Shown: positions 46,598 to 57,961 of the stretch, piece by piece | How the letters are laid out: each line of letters opens with the position of its first letter | How positions within the stretch are numbered: position 1 is the stretch's first letter | Source of the DNA: Tenacibaculum holothuriorum | Lineage (GTDB): Bacteria > Bacteroidota > Bacteroidia > Flavobacteriales > Flavobacteriaceae | Length of the DNA: 64,000 bases | Direction: 5' to 3' | NCBI RefSeq assembly: GCF_002120225.1 | Contig: NZ_LAPZ01000014.1 | Coordinates: 1-64,000 of the forward strand | Translations under genes and position numbers: made by a program | The notes under the pieces: model-generated | What the model was told of the DNA's origin: nothing | The model's input: only the letters and a program-made list of their open reading frames with translations | Databases searched by the model: none

Positions 46598-47221
46598 TTA
46601 TTTAGGGTTGGTTTCTCCGAAGAAAAACCAATTTAAGCCTTTTTTAAATTTGTTAGTTTCTTCTGCTGGTTCTTTACTATTCTCTTTCATAGTTTCTTGT
46701 GCAAATAAGTCAATAACAAACTCATCATAACTCTTACCTATTTCTTCTTTTAAATAAGCTTCGAAATAAAGTTCACTTGCCTTTTCTCCTTTAATTTTTT
46801 CAATGTCTAAAAGTGTTTTGTATAAAGGTTCAATTTTTTCAATAACACTATTAGGCACTGCTTTTCTCCTTCCGGTATAACCAGTAACTTCTCCTTTTTC
46901 GTTTTTGTCAATTGTAAAGTCGGTAATCACCCAATAATACCTACCTGAACGAGTTAAGTTTTTTACAATAGCATGAAAGTTGTTGCCTTTTTTTAATGCA
47001 TCCCATAAGGCTTTAAAGGCAACTTTAGGCATATCTGGGTGTCGAATAACATTGTGGGGTTCACCTATTAATTCAATAGCGTTGTATTCACAAGTTTTTG
47101 TAAATGCATCATTAGCATACAAAATAGTACCGTGAACATCTGTTTTACTTACAATAGTTTGAGATTTGTCCCATTTAACTTCTTCATCTAAAATAATAGT
47201 TGGGGGAGTAATTGTTTTCAT
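46598..47221 (-). CDS. stand-alone Aer-type PAS protein
   Basis: A 207-residue soluble protein with one PAS domain (about 20-120) closely like the FAD-binding PAS of E. coli Aer: TILYANDAFTKTCEY, GEPHNVIRHPDMPKVAFKALWDALKKG, IVKNLTRSGRYYWV, GYTGRR and the IEPLYKTLL linker. Aer continues into a membrane anchor, HAMP and MCP domains; here only a short helical tail follows, ending KKGLNWFFFG. So it could sense redox or oxygen through FAD, with an unknown output. It stands alone between convergent queG and divergent maeB. Confidence 0.85.
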   Translation of the reverse strand: MKTITPPTIILDEEVKWDKSQTIVSKTDVHGTILYANDAFTKTCEYNAIELIGEPHNVIRHPDMPKVAFKALWDALKKGNNFHAIVKNLTRSGRYYWVITDFTIDKNEKGEVTGYTGRRKAVPNSVIEKIEPLYKTLLDIEKIKGEKASELYFEAYLKEEIGKSYDEFVIDLFAQETMKENSKEPAEETNKFKKGLNWFFFGETNPK

Positions 47222-47327
47222 TTTAGCGTATTTATTAAATTATGTTTTACAAAAATCATGAGTTTAAGGAGAAGCGAAAATGATATTTGTCAGTTTAGCA
47301 ATATTATTTAAACTAAATAACAAACCG

Positions 47328-47335
47328 TATATTTG
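47328..47335 (+). promoter_or_regulatory. -7 element of maeB
   Basis: TATATTTG matches TAnnTTTG, 27 bp before the ATG at 47363. Confidence 0.5.
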
Positions 47336-47362
47336 CAGGTTCAAACAAACAACCGAAGATCT

Positions 47363-49666
47363 ATGAGTAATTCTCGAAAAAGACGCGAGGCTTTATTGTA
47401 TCACGCTAAACCAAAACCAGGTAAGATAGCTGTGGTACCAACTAAAAAATATGCTACCCAGCGCGATTTAGCATTGGCGTATTCCCCAGGAGTAGCAGAG
47501 CCTTGTTTAGAAATTGCAAAAGATAAAAATAACGTATATAAATATACCGCTAAAGGTAATTTAGTGGCAGTAATATCTAACGGAACTGCCGTTTTAGGTT
47601 TAGGAGATATTGGTCCTGAAGCTTCAAAACCAGTAATGGAAGGTAAAGGTTTATTATTTAAAATTTTTGCTGATATTGATGTTTTTGATATTGAAGTTGA
47701 TGCTACCGATGTAGATAGATTTGTAGAAACAGTAAAAGCAATAGCTCCTACTTTTGGAGGGATAAATCTTGAAGATATTAAAGCTCCTGAAGCTTTTGAA
47801 ATAGAACGTCGATTAAAAGAGGAATTAGATATTCCAGTAATGCACGACGATCAACATGGTACAGCAATTATTTCTGCTGCGGCATTAAAAAATGCATTAG
47901 AAATTGCAGAAAAGAATATTGAAGATGTAAGAATCGTAGTAAGCGGAGCGGGTTCTGCAGCAGTGTCTTGTGCTACATTATATCTAGCACTTGGAGCCAG
48001 AGCAGAAAATATTACAATGTTTGATGTAAACGGATTGTTAGATAAAAACAGAACCGATTTAGCACCAAATCAACAGAAATTTACAACAGATAAAAACTAT
48101 AAAAACCTTGCTGAAGCAATGGTAGCTGCTGATGTTTTTCTTGGGCTTTCTGTTGGTGGATTGGTAACAAAAGAAATGGTGCAGTCTATGGCTAAAAACC
48201 CTATTGTATTTGCAATGGCAAATCCGGTTCCTGAAATTTCTTATGAAGAAGCAGTAGCTTCAAGAGAAGATATTATCATGGCAACAGGAAGGTCAGATCA
48301 CCCTAATCAAGTAAATAATGTATTAGGTTTTCCATTTATCTTTAGAGGGGCATTAGATGTAAGAGCAACAGCAATTAATGAAGAAATGAAGATGGCTGCT
48401 GTTCATGCAATTGCAGATTTAGCAAAGAAAACAGTGCCAGAGCAAGTAAATATTGTTTATGATGAGGTAAGTCTTTCATTCGGTAAAGATTATATTATTC
48501 CGAAGCCATTTGATCCAAGATTAATATATGAAATTCCACCAGCAATTGCTAAAGCTGCGATGGACTCTGGAGTTGCTCAAGAACCAATTACCGATTGGGA
48601 TAAATACCGAGAAGAATTAATGGATCGTTCGGGTACTGGTAGTAAAGAAATTAGATTAATTCACAACCGTGCTAAGAAAAACCCTAAACGAGTAATTTTT
48701 GCTGAAGCAGATCATTTAGATGTGTTAAAAGCTGCACAACGAGTTCATGATGAACGATTAGGAAAGCCAATTCTTTTAGGAAATAAAGAGATAATTTTAG
48801 AGCTAAAAGAAGAATTAGGTTTTGATGCAGATGTGCCAATTATTGACCCTAAAACTCCAGAAGAAAAAGAAAGACGTCGTCGTTTTGCTGAAATATTTTG
48901 GGCTTCTCGTCAGCGTAAAGGAGTAACATTTTTTGAAGCTAAAAAATGGATGCGTGAGCGTAATTATTTTGCTGCAATGATGGTGAATTGTGGTGAGGCA
49001 GATGCTTTAATAACTGGATATTCAAGACCGTATCCTGCAGTTGTAAAACCAATGTTAGAGCTTATTGAAAAAGATCATGGAGTAACTAGAGTGGCTGCAA
49101 CAAACTTAATGCTTACCAAACAAGGACCAATGTTCTTATCTGATACAACGATAAACATTAATCCGACAGCAAAAGACTTAGCTAAAATCACACAGTTAAC
49201 TTCAGTATTAGCAAAAATGTTTGGAATGAAACCTAATATTGCCATGTTAGGATTTTCAAATTTTGGGTCATCGAAAACTGAAACTTCTCAAAAAATAAGA
49301 GAAGCGGTGTCTTATATCCATAGAAACCATCCAAATGTAGTGGTTGATGGAGAATTACAAGCAGATTTCGCATTAAACCCAAGCTTGTTAGCGAAAGAAT
49401 TTCCTTTTTCAAAGTTAAATGGAAAGAAAGTGAACGTACTTATTTTTCCTAATCTTGAATCTGCAAATATTACTTATAAATTAATGAAACAGGTAGATGG
49501 AGTTGAGTCTATCGGTCCAATTTTATTAGGTATGAGTAAGCCAGTTCATATTTTACAATTAGGAGCTAGTGTAGATGAGATGGTAAATATGGCTGCTGTT
49601 GCTGTTGTAGATGCTCAAAATAAAGAGAAAAAACGTCGAGCAAAACAAAAAAATCAAGCAAAATAA
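47363..49666 (+). CDS. maeB: NADP-dependent malic enzyme (MaeB type, PTA-like C-domain)
   Basis: Converts malate to pyruvate, CO2 and NADPH. Malic-enzyme half (about 10-430): [48 protein letters not shown] and ANPVPEI. C-terminal half (about 430-767) is a phosphotransacetylase-like domain ([27 protein letters not shown]), regulatory in MaeB (acetyl-CoA inhibition). I chose the ATG at 47363 ([14 protein letters not shown]) over an in-frame TTG at 47333 that lies inside the -7 element. 767 residues. Confidence 0.93.
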   Translation: MSNSRKRREALLYHAKPKPGKIAVVPTKKYATQRDLALAYSPGVAEPCLEIAKDKNNVYKYTAKGNLVAVISNGTAVLGLGDIGPEASKPVMEGKGLLFKIFADIDVFDIEVDATDVDRFVETVKAIAPTFGGINLEDIKAPEAFEIERRLKEELDIPVMHDDQHGTAIISAAALKNALEIAEKNIEDVRIVVSGAGSAAVSCATLYLALGARAENITMFDVNGLLDKNRTDLAPNQQKFTTDKNYKNLAEAMVAADVFLGLSVGGLVTKEMVQSMAKNPIVFAMANPVPEISYEEAVASREDIIMATGRSDHPNQVNNVLGFPFIFRGALDVRATAINEEMKMAAVHAIADLAKKTVPEQVNIVYDEVSLSFGKDYIIPKPFDPRLIYEIPPAIAKAAMDSGVAQEPITDWDKYREELMDRSGTGSKEIRLIHNRAKKNPKRVIFAEADHLDVLKAAQRVHDERLGKPILLGNKEIILELKEELGFDADVPIIDPKTPEEKERRRRFAEIFWASRQRKGVTFFEAKKWMRERNYFAAMMVNCGEADALITGYSRPYPAVVKPMLELIEKDHGVTRVAATNLMLTKQGPMFLSDTTININPTAKDLAKITQLTSVLAKMFGMKPNIAMLGFSNFGSSKTETSQKIREAVSYIHRNHPNVVVDGELQADFALNPSLLAKEFPFSKLNGKKVNVLIFPNLESANITYKLMKQVDGVESIGPILLGMSKPVHILQLGASVDEMVNMAAVAVVDAQNKEKKRRAKQKNQAK

Positions 49667-49723
49667 TAGGTTTTCAAAGACAAATATTTTTTTCTACTTT
49701 AGACAACTCGAAATAAATTAGGG

Positions 49724-50305
49724 ATGATAACACAAATTAGGGGAAGACTTGTTGAGAAAAATCCAACAGAAGTAGTGGTAGATTGCAATGGTGTAGGATA
49801 CTTACTTCATATTTCTCTAAATACATATTCCGCATTACCAAGTGATGAAAATGTTGTGTTATATACTCATCTTTCTATTCGAGAAGATGCCCATACACTT
49901 TACGGATTTATTAACAAGGTCGAAAGAGAAGTTTTTAAACTTTTAATTTCTGTATCGGGTGTAGGACCTAGTACAGCAAGAACAATGCTGTCTTCTATGA
50001 CTACCCAAGATATTCAACAAGGAATAGCCTCTGAAAATGTAAAGTTAATTCAATCGGTAAAAGGTATTGGTGCTAAAACGGCGCAACGTGTTATAGTCGA
50101 TTTAAAAGACAAAATGCTTAAAACGTTTGATATTGATGAGGTTTCGATTGTTGAAGACAATACTCGTAAGGAAGAAGCGTTATCTGCATTAGAGGTTTTA
50201 GGTTTTGCACGTAAACAAGCCGATAAAGTAGTTAGTAATATATTAAAAGAAACGCCACAAGCTACGGTTGAAGAGCTTATAAAAAAGGCGCTGAAAAACT
50301 TATAA
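49724..50305 (+). CDS. ruvA: Holliday junction helicase subunit RuvA
   Basis: Binds four-way junctions and loads RuvB. OB-fold domain I (MITQIRGRLVEKNPTEVVVDCNGVGYLLHISL), HhH motifs VSGVGPSTARTML and VKGIGAKTAQRVIVDLKDK, and a C-terminal domain III (EALSALEVLGFARKQADKVV). 193 residues. sprA follows after 6 bp, a conserved order in Flavobacteriia. Confidence 0.97.
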   Translation: MITQIRGRLVEKNPTEVVVDCNGVGYLLHISLNTYSALPSDENVVLYTHLSIREDAHTLYGFINKVEREVFKLLISVSGVGPSTARTMLSSMTTQDIQQGIASENVKLIQSVKGIGAKTAQRVIVDLKDKMLKTFDIDEVSIVEDNTRKEEALSALEVLGFARKQADKVVSNILKETPQATVEELIKKALKNL

Positions 50306-50311
50306 ATAAGG

Positions 50312-53300
50312 TTGGAAAGATCGTTTATTAAACACATAATTACAGCACTTACTGTTATGGTAAGTGTTGTTTCGTTTTCACAAAATACTTCTCAAGATTC
50401 TACAAATGTTGTAAAAAGAGACACAATTCCGCTTAAGTATAATTTTAATGCTAACCAAAAAGGAAGTTTATTTTTAAACAACCCATCGCAAACTCAAATC
50501 ACTTACGATAAGGCTTTAAATAAATTTATAATTGTTGAAAAAATAGGGAACTATTATGTTGGAACTCCAATTTTTTTAACTCCAGAAGAGTATAATAAGT
50601 ATCGTTTAAAGAACGATATGAAAGCTTATTTTAAAGAAAAAGTAGATGCTACTAGCGGTAAGAAAAACGGTAATAGAAATGCAAGAAAAAACTTATTGCC
50701 TAAATACTATGTTAACTCAAAGTTTTTCGAATCTGTTTTTGGAGGAAATACTGTTGAGGTAATTCCATCAGGTCAAATAAATATTAAGCTAGGAGGAATA
50801 TACCAACGTAACGAAAACCCTCAAGTTTCTATTGAAAACCAAAGTAGTTTTACATTTGATTTCGACCAGCAAATTAGTGCAAGTTTACAAGCTAAAGTAG
50901 GTAAGAGATTACAAGTAACGGCAAATTACGACACACAATCTACTTTCGATTTTCAAAACATTATAAAGTTAGAGTATACACCAACAGAGGATGATATCAT
51001 TAGAAAAATTGATGCAGGTAACATAAATCTTCCAATTAAAAACTCGTTAATTAATGGTGCTCAGTCATTATTTGGTGTTCGTGCCGATTTTCAGTTTGGA
51101 AAAACTACAATTCGTACAGCATTCTCTCAACAAAACTCACAAAGTAGAACTGTAGTTGCTGAAGGAGGAGCTACTGTTGAAGAATTTGAACTTCGTGCAA
51201 CAGACTATGATAACGATCGTCACTTTTTCTTATCTCAATATTTTAGAGAGAACTATAAAGCTGCCTTAACCAATTATCCATTAATCAACAGTCCAATAAA
51301 TATTACTCGAGTTGAAGTTTGGGTTACTAACAGAAATCAAAATGTTACTGACTATCGTAGTATAGTAGCACTTGCCGATATTGGAGAAGGAGCAGATGCT
51401 AATAAGGTGAACCCTACTACGGTAACAACAACCCCTGGAGCTGTAACAGTAAGTTCAAGCGGTATGGCAAAAGTAATACCGTATAATGGGGCAAATAATT
51501 TAGATGGACTTTTAACCGACCCGAATGGTCAAATAAGACAAGCAACTACTATTGATGATGCTTTAAATCCATTCAATATTAAAGAAGGTTTAGGATATTC
51601 TTACTTGCAAAACGCAAGAAAATTACAACCGAATGAGTTTCGTTTACATCCGCAATTAGGATATATATCTTTAAACAGAAGATTAAATGACGGAGAAGTT
51701 TTAGCAATTGCCTATGAATATTCGGTAGTTGGAGCTACAGGAACTGAAACAGTTTTTAGAGTTGGAGAATTTTCTAACGATGGAGTAGCAGCACCAAACA
51801 ATATCGTTGTAAAATTATTACGTAGTGAAATTTTAACGACCACAAGACAAAACCCAATAACTAATGCAGTTGAAGGATTTCCTACATGGAACTTAATGAT
51901 GAAAAACGTATATGCTTTAGGAGCATTTCCGTTACAAAGAGAAGGCTTTCGTTTTGAGCTATTATATCGTGATGATCAAACAGGAACATTACAAAACACA
52001 TTACAAAACGCCTCAAATGCAGACTTGAAGAATAAACCATTACTGAGAATTTTTAATTTAGATAAGTTAGACCAAAGTCAATATGCAGTTCCTGATGGAG
52101 ATGGTTTCTTTGATTATGTAGAAGGAATTACGGTAAACTCAGAAAGAGGATATGTGATTTTTCCTGAGCCAGAACCATTTGGAAATGATTTAGCTGATGA
52201 GTTAACAAATCCGTCGGATAGAGATAAATATGTCTTTGAAGAATTATACTTAACAACTAAAATTCAAGCAAAAAACGAATATCAAGACAAAGATAAATTC
52301 TTCTTAAAAGGATATTTTAAATCAGAATCTAGTAGAGGAATTTCTTTAGGAGCATTTAATATTCCTAGAGGATCGGTTAATGTAACAGCAGGAGGACGTC
52401 AATTAGTAGAAGGAGTAGATTATGTAGTAGATTATCAATTAGGGCGTGTACAAATTTTAGATCCAGGTTTAGAAGCATCAGGAGTACCAATTAATGCAAC
52501 AGTTGAAAATAATACCTTTTTCAATCAACAACGTAAAACATTTATAGGAATAGATGTTGAGCATCGTTTTTCTGATAAGTTTATTTTAGGAGGTACATTT
52601 TTAAATGTAAGTGAAAGACCAATTACTCCAAAAGTAAACTATGGAGCTGAACCTATTGATAATGTAATGTTAGGTTTAAATGTAGATTATTCTACAGAAG
52701 TACCGTATTTTACCAAGTTAGCGAATAAGTTACCGTTTGTAGAAACTGATGCACCTTCAAACTTATCGGTGCGTGCAGATATGGCATATTTATTACCAGG
52801 TTCACCAAGTGGTATCGATGTTAATGGAACAGCAACTTCGTATGTAGATGATTTTGAAGCTTCTCAAATACCAATCAATTTAAGTTCACCACAACAATGG
52901 TTTTTAGCAAGTACGCCAATATCACAGACTTTAAACGGAGATGATAATGATGATTTACGTTATAATTATAAGAGAGCGAAACTAGCTTGGTATAATGTAG
53001 ATCAATTATTTTATGGTGTAAGTAATAGACCAGGAAGTATTAATGAAACAGAATTATCAAGAAATGAAGTTCGTCAAATTCGTTATGAAGAATTATTCCC
53101 AGCTACAGACTTAGATATTACACAACAAAATATTGTGCGTACTTTGGATTTAGCATATTATCCTCACGAAAAAGGTCCTTATAACTTTGATACATCGGCT
53201 GATGTAGATAGCGAAGGGAAATTAATAAGACCAGAAGAAAATTGGGGTGGAATTATGCGTAGTTTAACTACAAGTAATTTTGAACAAGCCAATGTGGAGT

Positions 53301-56300
53301 ATATTCAGTTTTGGTTAATGGATCCGTATGAAAATTACTCTATAAGAGAGGATGAAGGTTTGCCAGCAGGAGTTGACCCAAATTTACCAATGAATCAAGT
53401 AGGAGAATTATTCTTTAACTTAGGAAACATCTCCGAAGATATTTTAAGAGATAAGAATAAACAGTACGAAAATGGTTTGCCAGGAGATGGAACTCCTGTA
53501 CTTACAGGTTCTGTAAATACTCGTTTGTCAGATTGGGGTTATACACCATTTGCACCTTCTATTTTATATGCTTTCGGAAATAGTTTAGATGAGAGAAATA
53601 ATCAAGATATTGGGCTTGATGGAGTTAAAAATGATGACGAATTAACGTTTTTACAAGAGTTAAATAATCGAAAGCCGATATACAATATAGACTTTAGTAA
53701 GATTAATACTAATGACCCAGCAGGAGATAATTTCCAGTTTTTTAGAGGAGCAGAGTTAGACGCTGCCAATGCATCTATTCTTTCTCGTTATAAGAATTAT
53801 AATGGAACTGAAGGGAACTCTCCGACACCAGGGCAATCTGGTGAGGCATTTCCAACATCATCAACTACTTATCCAGATACAGAAGATATTAACAGAGATC
53901 AAACAATGAATACTGTTAATAGTTATTTTGAATATAGAGTATCGTTAAATAGAGCTGATTTAGTTCGAGGGCAAAACAATATTGTTGACGTAAAATCAGA
54001 ACCAATTACATTAGCAAACGGTGAAACAAGAAGTACTACGTGGTATCAGTTTAGAATTCCTGTAAGAAATGTAACCGATGCTCAAAAGATTGGAGGAATT
54101 ACCGATTTTAATAGCATTCGTTTTATAAGAATGTTCATGAAAGGATTTAAAATGCCTGTTGTTTTACGTTTAGGAGAATTAGAATTAGTAAGAGGAGATT
54201 GGAGAAGATATACAAACACATTACCAACCACAGGACAGCCACAACCATTAGATTCTGATGAGTTAAACAAGTTTGAAGTTGGGGTTGTAAGTGTAGAGCA
54301 AAACCCTCAGATTTATAAGTTACCTCCAGGAATTGTAAGAGAGCAATTGCAAGGTACAAACAGAATTCAACGACAAAATGAACAATCTGTTACCTTAAAA
54401 GTTACCGATTTACCAGCAGGAGAATCGAGAACAATTTATAAAAATATTAGTGTAGATATGCGTAGATATAAAACACTACGAATGTTTTTACACGCTCAAA
54501 ATGAAAATAACTCAAGTACACAAAGTGGAGATATGGCTGCGGTTATTCGTTTAGGTACAGATTTAAACGATAACTATTACGAAGTAGAAAAACCATTAAC
54601 CTTATCAACCTCGAGTGCTACAGATACTGATATTTGGCCAACTGAAAATGATTTAGATGTTCCGTTAGAAGAATTAGCTAATTTAAAGTTGATTAGACCT
54701 ACAACGGGTTCTATTTCAGATGTTTTTTCAGGACAAAGTACTAACGGATTAAAAATATCTGTAAAAGGAAACCCAACATTAGCTCAAGTAAGAACAGTGA
54801 TGTTAGGAGTTAAAAATACGACTGCAGACCCAAACAAATCGGTAGAAGTTTGGTTTAACGAATTACGTGCAGTTGGTTTCGATAACAAAGGAGGGTGGGC
54901 AGCAGTGGTAAATGCCGATGCTAATTTTGCAGATGTAGCAGATATTGCTTTAGCAGGAAGCATGTCTACCATTGGTTTTGGAAATGTAGAAGATAGAGTA
55001 CAACAAAGAAGTCTTGAAGAGCGTAAACAATATAGTGTCGCTACCAATGTTCAATTAGGTAAAATGATGCCTAAAAAATGGAATATGCAAGTACCTATGA
55101 GTTTTAGTTACGGAGAAGAGTTTAAAGATCCTAAGTATGATCCTCAACGTCAAGATGTAACTTTAGAACAAGCTAGAGCTGCCGCGGATAGAGAAAATGA
55201 TCCAATTAAGAAAGCTAAAGATTTAGAAAATATCAGTAATGCACAAGATTATACACGTAGAAAGAGTATAAGCTTTATTAATGTTAAGAAGAATAGAAAC
55301 CCAGAAAGTAAAGAAAAGCCTAAGTTTTACGATGTTGAAAACTTTGCAGTTTCGTATTCATTTAGTGAAGAATTCCATAAAGATTATAATATCAAAAGAT
55401 ATGTTAATCAAAATTTAATGGCAGGGGCGAGTTATAATTTTAATTTTCAACCTTGGGTTTTAGAGCCATTTAAAAAATCAAAAACATTAAATAATAAGTA
55501 TTTACGTTTTATAAGAGATTTAAATATTAATCCGGTTCCTAAAACAATAGCTATAAATTCTCGAATTACTAGAAATTATAATTTACAACAGTCTAGGAAT
55601 TTAATTGAATTACCTAACGAGCAACCAACATTAACTCAAAGGAGATTTTTGTTTGATTGGGATTATACTATTGGATTTGATTTAACAAAATCATTACAGT
55701 TAAATTTTAAAGCTACTAACAATTATATTTATGATAGCTTTGGTAGAGATGAAGAATTAGAAATTTTTGATAAATTCTTCAATATTGGTAGACCAAATAA
55801 TTATCATCAAAAATTAAATGCTACTTACAAGATTCCGATTAATAAATTACCGTATTTAGGATTCTTAACTGCAGATTATGGATATACAGCCGATTTCGAT
55901 TGGCAAGCAGCTTCTCAAGGACCTGTATTTAACGAAGCAGGTGTAGAAAATGGTACTGTTGCTGATAAAGTAGGGAATATGATTCAAAATGCGAATACGC
56001 ATAATTTGAATACTAATATAGATTTTGGGCGTTTCTACAAAACATTAGGTTTAGATAAGCTAATGTTGAAAGGAACAAGAAAGAAACCAACTCAAAAAGG
56101 ATCGGTGGCTTTAGGAAGCAAGCAAGTAAATCAAAAGACAAAACTTAAAAAGAATGCTTCTTTTGGTCAAAAAGCATTAAAAGGTGTGTATGATGTATTG
56201 ACTTCTGTAAAAAGAGCAAAGATTAGTTATACGCAAAACAATGGTACTTTATTACAAGGATATAAACCTTCAGTAGGATTTTTAGGAAGAGATAATATTG

Positions 56301-57553
56301 GAGGAGGATTAGCACCTACTTTTGGTTTTGTTTTCGGAAGTCAATCTGATATTTTACAAAGAGCAATTCAAAATGGATGGTTAGTAACCAGAGATAGGAA
56401 TAACCCTGATGATATTTATTATAATAAGGAATATGGAAAAACACGTTATAAAAAACTAGATTATAACATTTCTGTTAAGCCATTAAGAAGTTTAACAATT
56501 GATTTAAGAGCTAATCGTATTCAAACAAGTAGAATAACACAACAATTAGATGTTGTGTTAAAAGATGGAGCAACTGATCCATTAGATAACAGTAATTATG
56601 AACAAAACAGAAATTTAAGAGCTTTTGAAACGGGAGATTATAGCATTAGCCATTTTATGTTAGGTACTATATTTACGAATAGTGATGATTTATTTGCCAA
56701 ATTTAGAAGTTATAGAGAGATCATTGCTGGTAGATTATCTGCTGAAACTGGGTTAGATCAAACGGGGTATAAAGTTTCTGGTCAACAAGCAATGTTACCT
56801 GCATTTTTAGCTGCATATTCTGGTACAAGTCCTAATTCAATAAGTACTGGTATTTTTAGAAATATTCCTATTCCTAATTGGACCTTACGTTACAACGGAT
56901 TTATGAAGTATAAGTGGTTTAAAAAGAACTTCTCTTCGTTCACGTTAACGCATGGATACAAGTCTTCTTACACTATTGGTAATTATTCTAGTAATTTACA
57001 ATATGAAGGTCCAACTTCTACTGTAACGAATGCTTCAGGCAATTATCAACCAGAAACATTAATTACTTCTGCTACTTTAATTGATGAATTTTCGCCATTA
57101 GTTAAAGTAGATTTTAGAATGAAAAATTCATTCTCGGTAAAAGGAGAAATTAGAAAAGATAGAAGTTTAACACTTAACTTTAATAACAATACATTAACAG
57201 ATATTAAAGGAACAGAATATGTAATTGGATTTGGATATAAGATAAGAGATGTTAAATTTGTAACCCGATTTACAGGGAAAAAAGAAACCCTAAAAGGAGA
57301 TATAAATTTAAGAGCAGATATTTCGTTACGAGATAACTTAACTCTTATTAGAAGTATCGATGAAGATAACAATCAAATTACAGGAGGTGAGCGTTTATTC
57401 GGTATAAAGTTTCTTGCCGATTATAACTTGAGTAGAAATTTAACAGCATCGTTTTATTACAATCATCAAACATTTAACTATGCAGTTTCTACCACGTTTC
57501 CAAGACAAGCAATTAATGCAGGATTTAATTTGGTATATAATTTAGGAAATTAA
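50312..57553 (+). CDS. sprA: T9SS translocon protein SprA/Sov
   Basis: Giant outer-membrane beta-barrel that forms the type IX secretion channel; required for gliding in Flavobacterium. 2413 residues, the expected size. Signal peptide in the first 24 residues (ending VSFSQ), SprA N-terminal domain (EVIPSGQINIKLGGIYQRNENP...QVTANYDTQSTFDFQNIIKLEY), long strand-rich body, and a C-terminal barrel ending FNLVYNLGN. The start is TTG 6 bp after ruvA. The ruvA-sprA-gcvH order supports the call. Confidence 0.95.
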   Translation: MERSFIKHIITALTVMVSVVSFSQNTSQDSTNVVKRDTIPLKYNFNANQKGSLFLNNPSQTQITYDKALNKFIIVEKIGNYYVGTPIFLTPEEYNKYRLKNDMKAYFKEKVDATSGKKNGNRNARKNLLPKYYVNSKFFESVFGGNTVEVIPSGQINIKLGGIYQRNENPQVSIENQSSFTFDFDQQISASLQAKVGKRLQVTANYDTQSTFDFQNIIKLEYTPTEDDIIRKIDAGNINLPIKNSLINGAQSLFGVRADFQFGKTTIRTAFSQQNSQSRTVVAEGGATVEEFELRATDYDNDRHFFLSQYFRENYKAALTNYPLINSPINITRVEVWVTNRNQNVTDYRSIVALADIGEGADANKVNPTTVTTTPGAVTVSSSGMAKVIPYNGANNLDGLLTDPNGQIRQATTIDDALNPFNIKEGLGYSYLQNARKLQPNEFRLHPQLGYISLNRRLNDGEVLAIAYEYSVVGATGTETVFRVGEFSNDGVAAPNNIVVKLLRSEILTTTRQNPITNAVEGFPTWNLMMKNVYALGAFPLQREGFRFELLYRDDQTGTLQNTLQNASNADLKNKPLLRIFNLDKLDQSQYAVPDGDGFFDYVEGITVNSERGYVIFPEPEPFGNDLADELTNPSDRDKYVFEELYLTTKIQAKNEYQDKDKFFLKGYFKSESSRGISLGAFNIPRGSVNVTAGGRQLVEGVDYVVDYQLGRVQILDPGLEASGVPINATVENNTFFNQQRKTFIGIDVEHRFSDKFILGGTFLNVSERPITPKVNYGAEPIDNVMLGLNVDYSTEVPYFTKLANKLPFVETDAPSNLSVRADMAYLLPGSPSGIDVNGTATSYVDDFEASQIPINLSSPQQWFLASTPISQTLNGDDNDDLRYNYKRAKLAWYNVDQLFYGVSNRPGSINETELSRNEVRQIRYEELFPATDLDITQQNIVRTLDLAYYPHEKGPYNFDTSADVDSEGKLIRPEENWGGIMRSLTTSNFEQANVEYIQFWLMDPYENYSIREDEGLPAGVDPNLPMNQVGELFFNLGNISEDILRDKNKQYENGLPGDGTPVLTGSVNTRLSDWGYTPFAPSILYAFGNSLDERNNQDIGLDGVKNDDELTFLQELNNRKPIYNIDFSKINTNDPAGDNFQFFRGAELDAANASILSRYKNYNGTEGNSPTPGQSGEAFPTSSTTYPDTEDINRDQTMNTVNSYFEYRVSLNRADLVRGQNNIVDVKSEPITLANGETRSTTWYQFRIPVRNVTDAQKIGGITDFNSIRFIRMFMKGFKMPVVLRLGELELVRGDWRRYTNTLPTTGQPQPLDSDELNKFEVGVVSVEQNPQIYKLPPGIVREQLQGTNRIQRQNEQSVTLKVTDLPAGESRTIYKNISVDMRRYKTLRMFLHAQNENNSSTQSGDMAAVIRLGTDLNDNYYEVEKPLTLSTSSATDTDIWPTENDLDVPLEELANLKLIRPTTGSISDVFSGQSTNGLKISVKGNPTLAQVRTVMLGVKNTTADPNKSVEVWFNELRAVGFDNKGGWAAVVNADANFADVADIALAGSMSTIGFGNVEDRVQQRSLEERKQYSVATNVQLGKMMPKKWNMQVPMSFSYGEEFKDPKYDPQRQDVTLEQARAAADRENDPIKKAKDLENISNAQDYTRRKSISFINVKKNRNPESKEKPKFYDVENFAVSYSFSEEFHKDYNIKRYVNQNLMAGASYNFNFQPWVLEPFKKSKTLNNKYLRFIRDLNINPVPKTIAINSRITRNYNLQQSRNLIELPNEQPTLTQRRFLFDWDYTIGFDLTKSLQLNFKATNNYIYDSFGRDEELEIFDKFFNIGRPNNYHQKLNATYKIPINKLPYLGFLTADYGYTADFDWQAASQGPVFNEAGVENGTVADKVGNMIQNANTHNLNTNIDFGRFYKTLGLDKLMLKGTRKKPTQKGSVALGSKQVNQKTKLKKNASFGQKALKGVYDVLTSVKRAKISYTQNNGTLLQGYKPSVGFLGRDNIGGGLAPTFGFVFGSQSDILQRAIQNGWLVTRDRNNPDDIYYNKEYGKTRYKKLDYNISVKPLRSLTIDLRANRIQTSRITQQLDVVLKDGATDPLDNSNYEQNRNLRAFETGDYSISHFMLGTIFTNSDDLFAKFRSYREIIAGRLSAETGLDQTGYKVSGQQAMLPAFLAAYSGTSPNSISTGIFRNIPIPNWTLRYNGFMKYKWFKKNFSSFTLTHGYKSSYTIGNYSSNLQYEGPTSTVTNASGNYQPETLITSATLIDEFSPLVKVDFRMKNSFSVKGEIRKDRSLTLNFNNNTLTDIKGTEYVIGFGYKIRDVKFVTRFTGKKETLKGDINLRADISLRDNLTLIRSIDEDNNQITGGERLFGIKFLADYNLSRNLTASFYYNHQTFNYAVSTTFPRQAINAGFNLVYNLGN

Positions 57554-57580
57554 AAACAAACAATATAAAAAAACAGTACA

Positions 57581-57961
57581 ATGAATATTCCATCAGAATT
57601 AAAATACACTAAAGACCACGAGTGGATTAAAATAGAAGGAGATGTAGCTACAATTGGTATTACAGATTTTGCTCAAGGAGAATTAGGAGACATCGTTTAT
57701 GTAGATGTAGATACGTTAGATGATACAGTAGAAATCGAAGAAGTATTTGGTTCGGTAGAAGCTGTAAAAACAGTATCAGATTTATTTATGCCTTTAACAG
57801 GAGAAGTAATTGAGTTTAATGAAACGTTAGAAGATGAACCAGAATTAGTAAACACTGATCCTTATGGAGAAGGTTGGATGATTAAAGTTAAAATTTCTGA
57901 TGATTCTCAAATAGAAGGTTTATTAAGTGCTGAAGCTTATAAAGAGATCATCGAAGGTTAG
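57581..57961 (+). CDS. gcvH: glycine cleavage system H protein
   Basis: Lipoyl carrier of the glycine cleavage complex, shuttling the aminomethyl group between P, T and L proteins. Lipoyl-lysine K63 is in [11 protein letters not shown]; the [34 protein letters not shown] start is standard. 126 residues. It follows sprA by 27 bp and overlaps the VanZ gene. Confidence 0.97.
   Translation: MNIPSELKYTKDHEWIKIEGDVATIGITDFAQGELGDIVYVDVDTLDDTVEIEEVFGSVEAVKTVSDLFMPLTGEVIEFNETLEDEPELVNTDPYGEGWMIKVKISDDSQIEGLLSAEAYKEIIEG

Noticed and set aside
57046..57372. 108-codon minus-strand frame inside sprA
   Set aside because: Antisense shadow of the sprA C-terminal coding sequence.
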